From the NCBI GenBank assembly GCA_024643725.1, contig JAHEMJ010000014.1, positions 480,592 to 544,591 on the forward strand: a stretch of 64,000 nucleotides of DNA, given 5' to 3'. The stretch is from Crocinitomicaceae bacterium (GTDB lineage Bacteria; Bacteroidota; Bacteroidia; Flavobacteriales_D; Crocinitomicaceae). The notes under the pieces are model-generated. The model did no database searches. It was given only the letters and a program-made list of their open reading frames with translations, and was not told the DNA's origin. Both the position numbers and the translations under genes were made by a program. Positions 27,282 through 35,153 of the stretch are shown piece after piece; position 1 is the first letter of the stretch, and each line of letters begins with the position of its first letter.

Positions 27282-27297
27282 ATTACTTCTAAAGTTT

Positions 27298-27305
27298 CAA
27301 ATTTA
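27298..27305 (-). promoter_or_regulatory. -7 promoter box of lipoprotein paralogue 2
   Basis: Minus-strand TAAATTTG ending 16 nt before the ATG at 27281, in the 63-nt gap between paralogues 1 and 2, so the pair 2-3 can be transcribed independently of 1. Confidence 0.5.
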
Positions 27306-27344
27306 CATTAATTATTTTAAATGTTCAAATGTGCCATGTTTCCA

Positions 27345-27743
27345 CTATTGAATCATAATCACGGTTCGATTTCTTTTTTCTTCAATAATTTGGACGGTTT
27401 CATACCCCGATAAGCCATAATAAAAGGCTTGAACTTTCAATACGGCTACTCCAACTTGTCCGGATTTGTAATATTTATCCAAATCAAAAGACGCTAATCC
27501 GCCTGAATTGGTGTAGGTACTATCATTGATTATCGGAACTTGACTCGAAGGTGTACTTGGTTCAGCGATTAGTTTAACACGTGCATTTTTTACAAGTTCA
27601 CCATTTGAGAATTGCACAGCAACTTCAAGGCTAGTCGGGTCTTTTTTGTAACAAGCATTCAACACGAAAACACACACAACGAACATTGGAATAATTCCTC
27701 CGTTCGCCTTGATTTTACCAATAAAATTCTTGTACATTTGCAT
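27345..27743 (-). CDS. small lipoprotein, tandem paralogue 1
   Basis: A 132-residue lipoprotein with lipobox LNAC (Cys31) followed by KKDP and a domain with LEVAVQFSNGELVKNARVKL, DSTYTNSGGLASFDLDKYY and a VQIIEEKRNRTVIMIQ end. The same plan occurs in the two genes downstream. The N-terminus is longer than in the paralogues (two possible ATG codons at its start). No -7 box is obvious. Probably an outer-membrane-anchored beta-sandwich protein of unknown role. Confidence 0.8.
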   Translation of the reverse strand: MQMYKNFIGKIKANGGIIPMFVVCVFVLNACYKKDPTSLEVAVQFSNGELVKNARVKLIAEPSTPSSQVPIINDSTYTNSGGLASFDLDKYYKSGQVGVAVLKVQAFYYGLSGYETVQIIEEKRNRTVIMIQ

Positions 27744-27812
27744 GTTTTAGGCTGTTTAGCTATGAGTTAAACAAGTTTTTGGTCCTAAAAGTTACACATT
27801 GTTAGAATTAAA

Positions 27813-28829
27813 ATGGATTTAAAGGAAATTTTAGCGTCGGTTCAAACATTCGAAATCAATTCAGCGAGTGATTTAGAATCCTTCCGCATTCAATTTTTGG
27901 GAGCGAAAGGTCAAATCAAGGACTTATATGGTGAGTTGAAGAGTGTTCCGAATGAAGAAAAACGAGCGGTTGGACAACAAATCAACGAATTGCGACAAAT
28001 CGCAGAAGATAAATTCGAATCCTTTAAAATATCCTTGGCTCAGGTTCAACATCAGTCAGAAAAAATCGATGTGAGTCGACCAGGTGCCGACAGCATGATT
28101 GGAAGTCATCATCCGCTATCATTGGTTCGAAAGGAAATCATTGAAATTTTCAATCGCATTGGATATGTTGTGTCAGAAGGACCGGAAATCGAAGATGATT
28201 GGCATAATTTCTCGGCACTTAACTTTCCACCAGAACATCCAGCTCGTGACATGCAGGATACGTTCTTCGTTGAAAAAGGAGAGCAAGAAATGGCGCTTCG
28301 CACACACACAAGTAGCGTGCAGGTACGTGTAATGGAAAATAGCAAGCCTCCGATAAGAACCATTTCACCCGGACGTGTATTCCGTAACGAAGCCATTTCT
28401 GCCAGAGCACATTGTTTCTTTCATCAAATTGAAGGATTGTACATAGATAAGAATGTTTCCTTTGCTGATTTAAAACAGACCTTGTTGTTTTTTGCCAAAG
28501 AATTGTTTGGTGAGAAAGCAACGATTAGGTTACGACCTTCCTATTTTCCATTCACAGAGCCAAGTGCTGAAGTGGACGTTTCTTGCACACTATGTCATGG
28601 TAAAGGGTGTAACGTCTGTAAATATTCTGGTTGGTTGGAAATCCTTGGATGTGGTATGGTTGATCCGAATGTACTAGATGCTTGTGGAATTGATTCAACT
28701 GTTTACAGCGGATTTGCATTTGGAATGGGAGTGGAACGAATTGCTCAATTAAAGTATCGTGTAACCGATCTACGCTTATATTCAGAAAACGACATTCGCT
28801 TTCTTAAACAATTTACACCGGGGAATTAA
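27813..28829 (+). CDS. pheS: phenylalanine-tRNA ligase alpha subunit
   Basis: A 338-residue class II aminoacyl-tRNA synthetase subunit that charges tRNA-Phe with PheT. The N-terminal helical tRNA-binding arm (about 1-95) is followed by the catalytic core with HPLSLVRKEI, PPEHPARDMQDTFF, the motif-2 region ISPGRVFRNEAISARAHCFFHQIEGL and motif 3 GFAFGMGVERIAQLKY. A Cys-rich CTLCHGKGCNVCKYSGW stretch before motif 3 is a feature of many Bacteroidota PheS proteins. pheT is not in the window. Confidence 0.97.
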   Translation: MDLKEILASVQTFEINSASDLESFRIQFLGAKGQIKDLYGELKSVPNEEKRAVGQQINELRQIAEDKFESFKISLAQVQHQSEKIDVSRPGADSMIGSHHPLSLVRKEIIEIFNRIGYVVSEGPEIEDDWHNFSALNFPPEHPARDMQDTFFVEKGEQEMALRTHTSSVQVRVMENSKPPIRTISPGRVFRNEAISARAHCFFHQIEGLYIDKNVSFADLKQTLLFFAKELFGEKATIRLRPSYFPFTEPSAEVDVSCTLCHGKGCNVCKYSGWLEILGCGMVDPNVLDACGIDSTVYSGFAFGMGVERIAQLKYRVTDLRLYSENDIRFLKQFTPGN

Positions 28830-28830
28830 T

Positions 28831-29166
28831 ATGGGATGGAATACCTTAACCGAGCTTTCGCAAGTTCAACATATCTTGGAATCAAGCCAAGTAAAACCTC
28901 AATTATTCTTCAAACACAGCACGCGTTGTAGTATATCTACGATGGCGCTATCACGTTTTGAGAAATCCGGAATTCTAGACAATCAAGAATTAGACTGTTG
29001 GTATTTAGATTTATTGGATTTTCGTCCGATTTCGTCGGAAATTGAAAAACAATGTCACGTCACACATCAATCTCCTCAAGCAATTGTATTGAAAAATGGA
29101 GAAGTGATTTACCACGAAAGTCATGGTATGATTGATGCCAACGACATTCTAAAAAAATTAGCATAG
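28831..29166 (+). CDS. ytxJ: bacillithiol system redox-active protein YtxJ
   Basis: A 111-residue thioredoxin-fold protein with a single active Cys (Cys33 in FKHSTRCSIS), the signature of YtxJ/DUF2847, a monothiol bacilliredoxin-like protein. The cis-Pro SPQAIV motif and C-terminal HESHG are also present. In the family it is thought to handle protein-bacillithiol mixed disulfides, which implies the host makes bacillithiol (inference). It follows pheS by 1 nt and precedes the glutaminyl cyclase by 5 nt, so the three appear to be one unit. Confidence 0.9.
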   Translation: MGWNTLTELSQVQHILESSQVKPQLFFKHSTRCSISTMALSRFEKSGILDNQELDCWYLDLLDFRPISSEIEKQCHVTHQSPQAIVLKNGEVIYHESHGMIDANDILKKLA

Positions 29167-29171
29167 GCAAG

Positions 29172-30233
29172 ATGAAAAAAACACTGGTCATTTTACTCGT
29201 TCTTGGATTATTAGGAGGCTACCTTGTCCCCATATTTTTAAACAAATCTGATTCCACCGAATCTCCTTTCCAATTTGGTTTTTCCGATAATTTGGCAATT
29301 CGTTATGGCGAAGTGGTGAACATTCCAATTGAAACGAATGGTGAAGTGAAAAACCTAAAGGTAACCTTTAACGGAAAAACCATCCAGAAATGGGCAGCTC
29401 CAAAAGAAAAAGAGCAGTTCGCCCTAGACTCGAAGGATTATCAAGTAGGAGCATACGAAATTGAAATTGAAGGCGTTGATTTGGAAGGTCAATATTTCAC
29501 GGAAATTCGAAACGTACGCATACTTTCAGACATTGTTCCTGAGAAATGGAAAGTAGAAATCGTGAACCGTTTTCCGCATCTAGAAACAAGTTTTACGCAA
29601 GGACTTGCCTTTTCGGGCGATCAACTTTACGAAGGTACAGGCGACCCGAATCAAAATGGAGCTTCCGTTGTGGCAAAGGTGAACATCAAAACGGGTGAAC
29701 AGGGAGCTAAAATTGGATTAGATGCCAGTCATTTCGGTGAGGGAATCACCATTTTAGGTGATCAACTGTTTCAATTGACATGGTTAAACCACAAATGCTT
29801 GGTTTACGATAAAGAATCTTTGAAAAACACAAAAGAATTTGATTACACCACGGAAGGTTGGGGAATCTGTACAGACGGTAAATTTTTGTACATGTCAGAT
29901 GGTTCAGAGCGCATTTTTATTCGTGACCCGAAAAACTTCGAAATTGTTAAAACCATCGAAGTCTACACCAATGAAGGAGCCATTGCTCGTTTAAATGAAT
30001 TAGAATTTGTTGATGGTTTGATCTATGCCAATGTTTGGACATCTAATGAAATCGCAGTGATTGACCCATCTTCAGGTAAGGTAATCGCCATCATAGACGC
30101 AACAAATTTGGTCAATGAAGGAAAAGGAAATGGAGAAGTTCTCAACGGAATTGCCTACCATCCTACCACCAAAAAAATGTACATGACGGGTAAGTTTTGG
30201 CCGACCATGTTTGAGGTAAAAGTGTTGAAATAA
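29172..30233 (+). CDS. glutaminyl-peptide cyclotransferase (plant-type)
   Basis: A 353-residue protein. An N-terminal membrane anchor (ILLVLGLLGGYLVPIF) leads to a ~90-residue beta domain, and from ~115 a five-bladed propeller of the plant-type glutaminyl cyclase family: FPHLETSFTQGLAF, LYEGTGDPNQNG, WLNHKCLVYD, GWGICTDGKFLYMSDG and NELEFVDGLIYANVW. The enzyme converts N-terminal Gln to pyroglutamate. The membrane anchor places it in the periplasm, where many exported proteins here would expose an N-terminal Gln after signal cleavage. It is not related to the metal-dependent animal type. Confidence 0.92.
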   Translation: MKKTLVILLVLGLLGGYLVPIFLNKSDSTESPFQFGFSDNLAIRYGEVVNIPIETNGEVKNLKVTFNGKTIQKWAAPKEKEQFALDSKDYQVGAYEIEIEGVDLEGQYFTEIRNVRILSDIVPEKWKVEIVNRFPHLETSFTQGLAFSGDQLYEGTGDPNQNGASVVAKVNIKTGEQGAKIGLDASHFGEGITILGDQLFQLTWLNHKCLVYDKESLKNTKEFDYTTEGWGICTDGKFLYMSDGSERIFIRDPKNFEIVKTIEVYTNEGAIARLNELEFVDGLIYANVWTSNEIAVIDPSSGKVIAIIDATNLVNEGKGNGEVLNGIAYHPTTKKMYMTGKFWPTMFEVKVLK

Positions 30234-30309
30234 GTGCCAATCTCCTAAAATTTCCAAAAAGTCACAATTTTTCTGAAGTTCAATCGTTTGAAAGCTTTAC
30301 CTTAACGCT

Positions 30310-30993
30310 ATGGAACACACACAAAAAGATTGGAATGAATTCAAAAGCAACGATAGCTGGTCGATTTTTAAAATCATGTCCGAATTCGTTGAAGGTTACG
30401 ATCGAATGGCCAAAATTGGACCTTGTGTCTCGATTTTTGGTTCTGCGCGTACGAAAGCCGATAACCCTTATTACCAATTAGGTGTCGATATTGCAGAGCA
30501 ATTGGCTCGAGCAGGCTACGGCATCATCACAGGTGGCGGTCCTGGACTAATGGAAGCTGCAAACAAAGGCGCGAAACAAGCGAAAGGCAAATCCGTTGGA
30601 CTAAATATTGACTTGCCATTTGAGCAAAATCACAATCCATATATCGATCAAGAACATAACTTGGAGTTCGATTACTTCTTTGTGAGAAAAGTCATTTTTG
30701 TAAAGTACTCTCAGGCTTTTGTGATATTACCAGGCGGATTTGGTACCTTGGATGAGTTTTTTGAGGCCATGACGCTCATTCAAACCAAAAAAATCACCAA
30801 ACGTCCAGTTGTCTTAGTCGGAACTTCTTATTGGAGTGGCCTGTTGAAGTGGATCGAGGAAACCATGTTGATGAAAGAAAACAACATATCAGCAAACGAT
30901 TTAAACCTATATAAATTGGTGGATACAGCAGAAGAAGCGGTAGAGCACATCGAGGATTTCTATCGTTCCAATGTACTTTCACCAAATTTCTAG
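30310..30993 (+). CDS. LOG family protein (cytokinin riboside 5'-monophosphate phosphoribohydrolase-like)
   Basis: A 227-residue Rossmann-fold protein of the TIGR00730/LOG family. GGGPGLMEAANKGA (about 75-88) and PGGFGTLDE (141-149) are the family's nucleotide-binding and catalytic motifs. Such enzymes hydrolyse nucleoside 5'-monophosphates to base and ribose 5-phosphate. The extra ~35 N-terminal residues are common in the longer bacterial members. It lies 76 nt after the glutaminyl cyclase gene and 28 nt before the first possible start of the PASTA gene. Confidence 0.9.
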   Translation: MEHTQKDWNEFKSNDSWSIFKIMSEFVEGYDRMAKIGPCVSIFGSARTKADNPYYQLGVDIAEQLARAGYGIITGGGPGLMEAANKGAKQAKGKSVGLNIDLPFEQNHNPYIDQEHNLEFDYFFVRKVIFVKYSQAFVILPGGFGTLDEFFEAMTLIQTKKITKRPVVLVGTSYWSGLLKWIEETMLMKENNISANDLNLYKLVDTAEEAVEHIEDFYRSNVLSPNF

Positions 30994-31016
30994 TGTTCAG
31001 TAATAAAACTAAAGCT

Positions 31017-31024
31017 TAACTTTG
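31017..31024 (+). promoter_or_regulatory. -7 promoter box overlapping the 5' end of the PASTA reading frame
   Basis: TAACTTTG. Its last three bases form the first possible start codon (TTG at 31022), which therefore cannot be on a transcript made from this promoter. Confidence 0.55.
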
Positions 31025-31045
31025 ACTATCGAAAAAGTAAAAATA

Positions 31046-31852
31046 GTGTTCCAAAAAATTAAAAATTTTGTCCTGACAAAACACTTTGCTATGCATGTTG
31101 GCTTGGTCATTTTGTTTTATTTAGTAATCATTTTTGCCACGGTGCTCTATTTGGATTTGGCGACCAACCATGGCGAGAAAATTGTCGTTCCAAATTTGGT
31201 TGGAATGAATGGAGAGGAAGCAAAAAAGAAAATCGAAGAGTTGGATTTACAATACCAAATCCTCGATAGCATTTATGACCCTAAATCTCCAGAAGGCACA
31301 GTGGTTGAACAATTAGTTGAGCCAACAAGCATTTCGAAGGTACATGTAAAGTCAGGTCGAATCATCGGATTGAGATTAACCAAGCGTTCACAAATGGTGG
31401 AAATGCCAAGTTTGGTGCACAAACAATTGCAGTTTGCAGAAAGTATTTTAGAGCAGCGCGGACTTCGATTCAGTATTCAATACCGACCAACAAGCGAAGC
31501 AAATGGATCCGTATTAGATCAATTATTTAGGGGACGTCGCATCAAAGAAGGCGATCGTATTCCGATTGGTGCCATAGTCACGCTGATCGTTGGACAGAAC
31601 GACCAAGGCGAGCCAATTTCAATACCTAATTTTGTGGGCTTGTCTATGGCTGACGCACGATACATCATGGATACGTTAGGAGTGACATCATATTCTTTTG
31701 TTTGTCCTGATTGTTCAACTGCTCAAGATTCTATGGCAGCCATTATTTTTAGTCAAACTCCTGAGTTTATTGAAGGATCAACCGTATTTAAATCCACTCA
31801 GTTTACCCTGTCGATGAAACGATCCATTTCGGACATTGAAATTCCACATTAA
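31046..31852 (+). CDS. PASTA-domain membrane protein
   Basis: A 268-residue protein from the GTG at 31046; the frame is open from a TTG at 31022 (276 residues) and an ATG lies at 31088. A short basic N-terminus leads to one membrane helix (HVGLVILFYLVIIFATVLYL), then three PASTA domains starting at VPNLVGMNG, VEMPSLVHK and ISIPNFVGLS. PASTA modules bind peptidoglycan or muropeptides in Gram-positive kinases and PBPs; here there is no kinase or transpeptidase domain, the usual form in Bacteroidota. It is followed 2 nt later by the T9SS cargo gene and then rluD. Confidence 0.88.
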   Translation: MFQKIKNFVLTKHFAMHVGLVILFYLVIIFATVLYLDLATNHGEKIVVPNLVGMNGEEAKKKIEELDLQYQILDSIYDPKSPEGTVVEQLVEPTSISKVHVKSGRIIGLRLTKRSQMVEMPSLVHKQLQFAESILEQRGLRFSIQYRPTSEANGSVLDQLFRGRRIKEGDRIPIGAIVTLIVGQNDQGEPISIPNFVGLSMADARYIMDTLGVTSYSFVCPDCSTAQDSMAAIIFSQTPEFIEGSTVFKSTQFTLSMKRSISDIEIPH

Positions 31853-31854
31853 TC

Positions 31855-34065
31855 ATGAAGATTCTGTCGTTTTTTTTGTTGATCAGTACGCTCTCCTTTG
31901 CACAGCAATTGGAGCAGGGGCCAATCACACGTAACTTGCTACTGAAAGGACCTGAAGGACACCTCAAGTCTGGGATTACGAATATCGACAGTACGTTCAG
32001 TTATGTTTCGGACACACTTGAATTACCCTTGTTTGATGATTTTTCCACGAACAAATTCCAAGTTTACAGCGCTCAATTTAATGATCCAGGAGTAACAAGT
32101 CAATTGTATTATCGCTTGTTACATCCCAGCACCTTGATTCCTTTTGATCCAACGACAAGTTTTACCAATGGAGCTACCTTTAAACGAACCTACGATAGTG
32201 CAACAGGTTTGTTTGTGGATAGTACATTTGCGACAACTTCCGTAAAGGTGGCGGATTTCACAAGCTATCCGGTTACATATCAAACGGAAGACCTTTATCC
32301 ACCTTACTACATTTATGATACAATCGGGGTGCCCGATGTTTCGGATACCGTGTGGGTAACTAATCCAACATATTTTCAAGATTCTGCACGTGTTTTCTTT
32401 GCCAATTTAGCGGATCCAAATGCGATTTGGCTCGACCATAAAGCCTATTTAAATGAACGCTTTGGTTCTGATCCAAGGTCATTAGGAGTGGCTACTTTTG
32501 ATGGATTGAATGAATACGGTTATCCGTATCAAATTGGAACAACGGTCACAAATTATGCCGATAGGCTGACTTGTAAACCCTTAAATCTGGCTCCATATAC
32601 AGCAGCGGATTCTGTTTATCTCTCCTTTCTTGTTCAGCCAGAAGGACTCGGAGATATTCCAGAACAAGGTGATTCCCTGGTTTTGGAATTATACGCAAAG
32701 GACTTAGATCAATGGTTCCGTGTTTGGGCAACAAATGGAGACACGACTTATCCATTTAAGGCTGTGCACATTGCGATAAAGGATGCGAAATATTTCAAAA
32801 AGGGCTTTCAATTTAGATTCAAGAATTACGGTTCATTAGCAGGGGCCTTGGATCATTTTCACATCGACTATGTTCATCTTCGAACACAATCATTTATTGG
32901 TGATACACTTTTTAAAGATTTCGCATTGGTCTACCCAATCAATTCACTATTGAAGACCTACACATCTGTTCCTTGGGATCATTATAAAAATTCGACAGAT
33001 AACAAAATGAGCGATGCATTGATGGTGAAGGTCCATAATGGTAGTCCAAATCCGGAAAACTATCAAAATGGCAGCATTGTTTTTTCGCAGGGAGCAACAA
33101 ATTTCGGGACATTCACTTTACAGGGATTTACATTAGCTGAACAACAAATTAATTACCAGGCAAGGACGACACATACCTCTTATCACAATCTATCTAGTGG
33201 AGCTGAATTCCCAAGAAATTTAACAGGTGATGCCCAAACTTTTGATGTACTTACGTCCGTTTCTGCTCAATTTCCGAATGACATAAATAACGACCATTCG
33301 ACGTTCCAACAACTTTTTTACAATTACTACAGTTACGATGACGGAAGTGCTGAAGCGGCTTTTGGTCCGACGGGCGTTCAGTCTCGTTTGGCGATAGGTT
33401 ATGAGGCATATGAAGCAGATTCTTTAATTGGCATTGCCATGGCCTTCGTTCCATCTGTAACAGACGTCAGTAGTAAATTATTTCTAATGACCGTTTGGGC
33501 AGATGATGGAACAGGAAATCCAGGTCAAGTCTTGTATGAAGATGATGTATTTCATACGCGAAGCCCAATATATGGAACAGAGTTGAATCAGTTTATCCAT
33601 TATTATTTCCCCGACACAGCTAAAATTGCTTGTCCTAAAAAGTTCTTCGTTGGATGGAGACAGCTTGACCAACAACGATTAAATTTAGGATTAGATCGCA
33701 ATACCGATCATTCAGATCAGATAAAATTCAGTGTTGACGGTGGTGGTTCATGGATGAGTTCACCATTTCCCGGAAGCGCCATGATGCGTCCTATTTTCTC
33801 CACCGCTTTGGACCCTATTTTAGGATTGGCCAAACCGAAGCAGACACAAACTTTCTTGTGTTACCCAAATCCTGCAATGGATGAAATTCATTTCCAAAGT
33901 GAAGCAAATTTACAAGGCACGGAGAAATTCATATACGATGCTGCTGGCCGATTAATTACTTCGAGCACAGATGATGTATTGTCTTTAAAAGGATTCCAAA
34001 CGGGAATGTATTTCGTTTCCATTCCTTCCATTTCTGCACAACCGATTAAGTTCATTAAACAATGA
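31855..34065 (+). CDS. secreted protein with T9SS type A sorting domain, unknown function
   Basis: A 736-residue protein with a signal peptide (MKILSFFLLISTLSFA, cleavage before Gln) and a C-terminal type A sorting domain: FLCYPNPAMDEIHFQS, IYDAAGRLI, FQTGMYFVSI and IKFIKQ. The large middle region is beta-rich with no catalytic motif that I recognise; stretches such as ADSVYLSFLVQPEGLGD suggest jelly-roll-like modules. It sits 2 nt after the PASTA gene and overlaps rluD by 4 nt, so a T9SS cargo gene is embedded in a housekeeping operon. Function unknown. Confidence 0.87.
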   Translation: MKILSFFLLISTLSFAQQLEQGPITRNLLLKGPEGHLKSGITNIDSTFSYVSDTLELPLFDDFSTNKFQVYSAQFNDPGVTSQLYYRLLHPSTLIPFDPTTSFTNGATFKRTYDSATGLFVDSTFATTSVKVADFTSYPVTYQTEDLYPPYYIYDTIGVPDVSDTVWVTNPTYFQDSARVFFANLADPNAIWLDHKAYLNERFGSDPRSLGVATFDGLNEYGYPYQIGTTVTNYADRLTCKPLNLAPYTAADSVYLSFLVQPEGLGDIPEQGDSLVLELYAKDLDQWFRVWATNGDTTYPFKAVHIAIKDAKYFKKGFQFRFKNYGSLAGALDHFHIDYVHLRTQSFIGDTLFKDFALVYPINSLLKTYTSVPWDHYKNSTDNKMSDALMVKVHNGSPNPENYQNGSIVFSQGATNFGTFTLQGFTLAEQQINYQARTTHTSYHNLSSGAEFPRNLTGDAQTFDVLTSVSAQFPNDINNDHSTFQQLFYNYYSYDDGSAEAAFGPTGVQSRLAIGYEAYEADSLIGIAMAFVPSVTDVSSKLFLMTVWADDGTGNPGQVLYEDDVFHTRSPIYGTELNQFIHYYFPDTAKIACPKKFFVGWRQLDQQRLNLGLDRNTDHSDQIKFSVDGGGSWMSSPFPGSAMMRPIFSTALDPILGLAKPKQTQTFLCYPNPAMDEIHFQSEANLQGTEKFIYDAAGRLITSSTDDVLSLKGFQTGMYFVSIPSISAQPIKFIKQ

Positions 34066-35099
34066 ATGAAGATCCAGTAAACGACCTCGAAAACGAGGAA
34101 GAAGAATTATTTGAACACCATCGATTTAAAGCAGACCCGGGACAGGTTGTTATTCGCATTGATAAGTTTCTGATTGACCGCATGGCCAATACATCTAGAA
34201 ACAAGATTCAAGTTGCGGCAAAGAATGGAAATATCCTCGTAAATGGACAAAAAGTTAAACAGAATTTCAAGGTAAAACCGGGAGATGAAGTGTCCATCGT
34301 TTTGCCCTATCCAGTGCGCGAAATTGAGTTAATTCCACAAGATATTCCAATAGAAATCGCCTATGAGGACGATGATTTACTGGTTGTGAATAAACCAGCG
34401 AATATGGTGGTTCATCCTGGATACGGGAATTACACAGGGACATTGGTTAATGCCCTGGTCTTTCATATTCAGCATTTGCCGAGTCCACCGAAAGACTATT
34501 ACGGAAGACCTGGTTTGGTGCACAGAATTGATAAACACACAACAGGACTTCTTTTAATTGCAAAAACGGAATTGGCCTTGGTGGAGTTGGCGAAACAATT
34601 TTACAACCGCACAACGGAACGCCGCTATCACGCGTTGGTTTGGGGTGACGTAGAGCAAGACGGAACAATAGAAGGAAACATCGGACGCTCTTTAAAAAAC
34701 CGAAAAGTAATGGCTGTTTTTAAGGACGGGGATCATGGTAAAACAGCGATCACACATTACAAAGTTCTCGAGCGCTTTGGACTCGTAACATTGATTGAAT
34801 GTAAATTGGAAACGGGTCGAACCCATCAAATCCGCGTGCATTTCCAGTCTATAGGACATCCCTTGTTCAATGACTTAGAATATGGCGGAAATCGCGTAGT
34901 AAAAGGCACGCGTTCTGCAAGTTACGAGCGATTTGTTCAGCACTGTATGGACTTAATTCCAGGACAAGCCCTACATGCAAAAACCCTTGGATTTATTCAA
35001 CCAACTACTCAACAGTATTTGGAGTTCAATTCCCAATTACCATCGGGATTCACCGAACTCATCGAACGATGGAGGAATTATTGTTCGGATTTTAAATAA
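34062..35099 (+). CDS. rluD: 23S rRNA pseudouridine synthase, RluD type
   Basis: A 345-residue RluA-family pseudouridine synthase. An N-terminal S4 RNA-binding domain (about 28-90) precedes the catalytic domain with HRIDKHTTGLLLIAKT, where Asp157 is the nucleophile, and LETGRTHQIRVHF. RluD modifies helix 69 of 23S rRNA; assignment to RluD over other RluA paralogues rests on overall similarity and length. It overlaps the upstream cargo gene through ATGA. An acidic N-terminal extension of ~20 residues is visible. Confidence 0.9.
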   Translation: MNEDPVNDLENEEEELFEHHRFKADPGQVVIRIDKFLIDRMANTSRNKIQVAAKNGNILVNGQKVKQNFKVKPGDEVSIVLPYPVREIELIPQDIPIEIAYEDDDLLVVNKPANMVVHPGYGNYTGTLVNALVFHIQHLPSPPKDYYGRPGLVHRIDKHTTGLLLIAKTELALVELAKQFYNRTTERRYHALVWGDVEQDGTIEGNIGRSLKNRKVMAVFKDGDHGKTAITHYKVLERFGLVTLIECKLETGRTHQIRVHFQSIGHPLFNDLEYGGNRVVKGTRSASYERFVQHCMDLIPGQALHAKTLGFIQPTTQQYLEFNSQLPSGFTELIERWRNYCSDFK

Positions 35100-35107
35100 A
35101 TATTTCT

Positions 35108-35115
35108 TATTTTTG
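35108..35115 (+). promoter_or_regulatory. -7 promoter box of the PorE-like gene
   Basis: TATTTTTG, ending 38 nt before the ATG at 35154, giving a ~32-nt leader. Confidence 0.55.
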
Positions 35116-35153
35116 CTATCCTTGGATAAATATCTAAGCTTAAACCACGCTTT

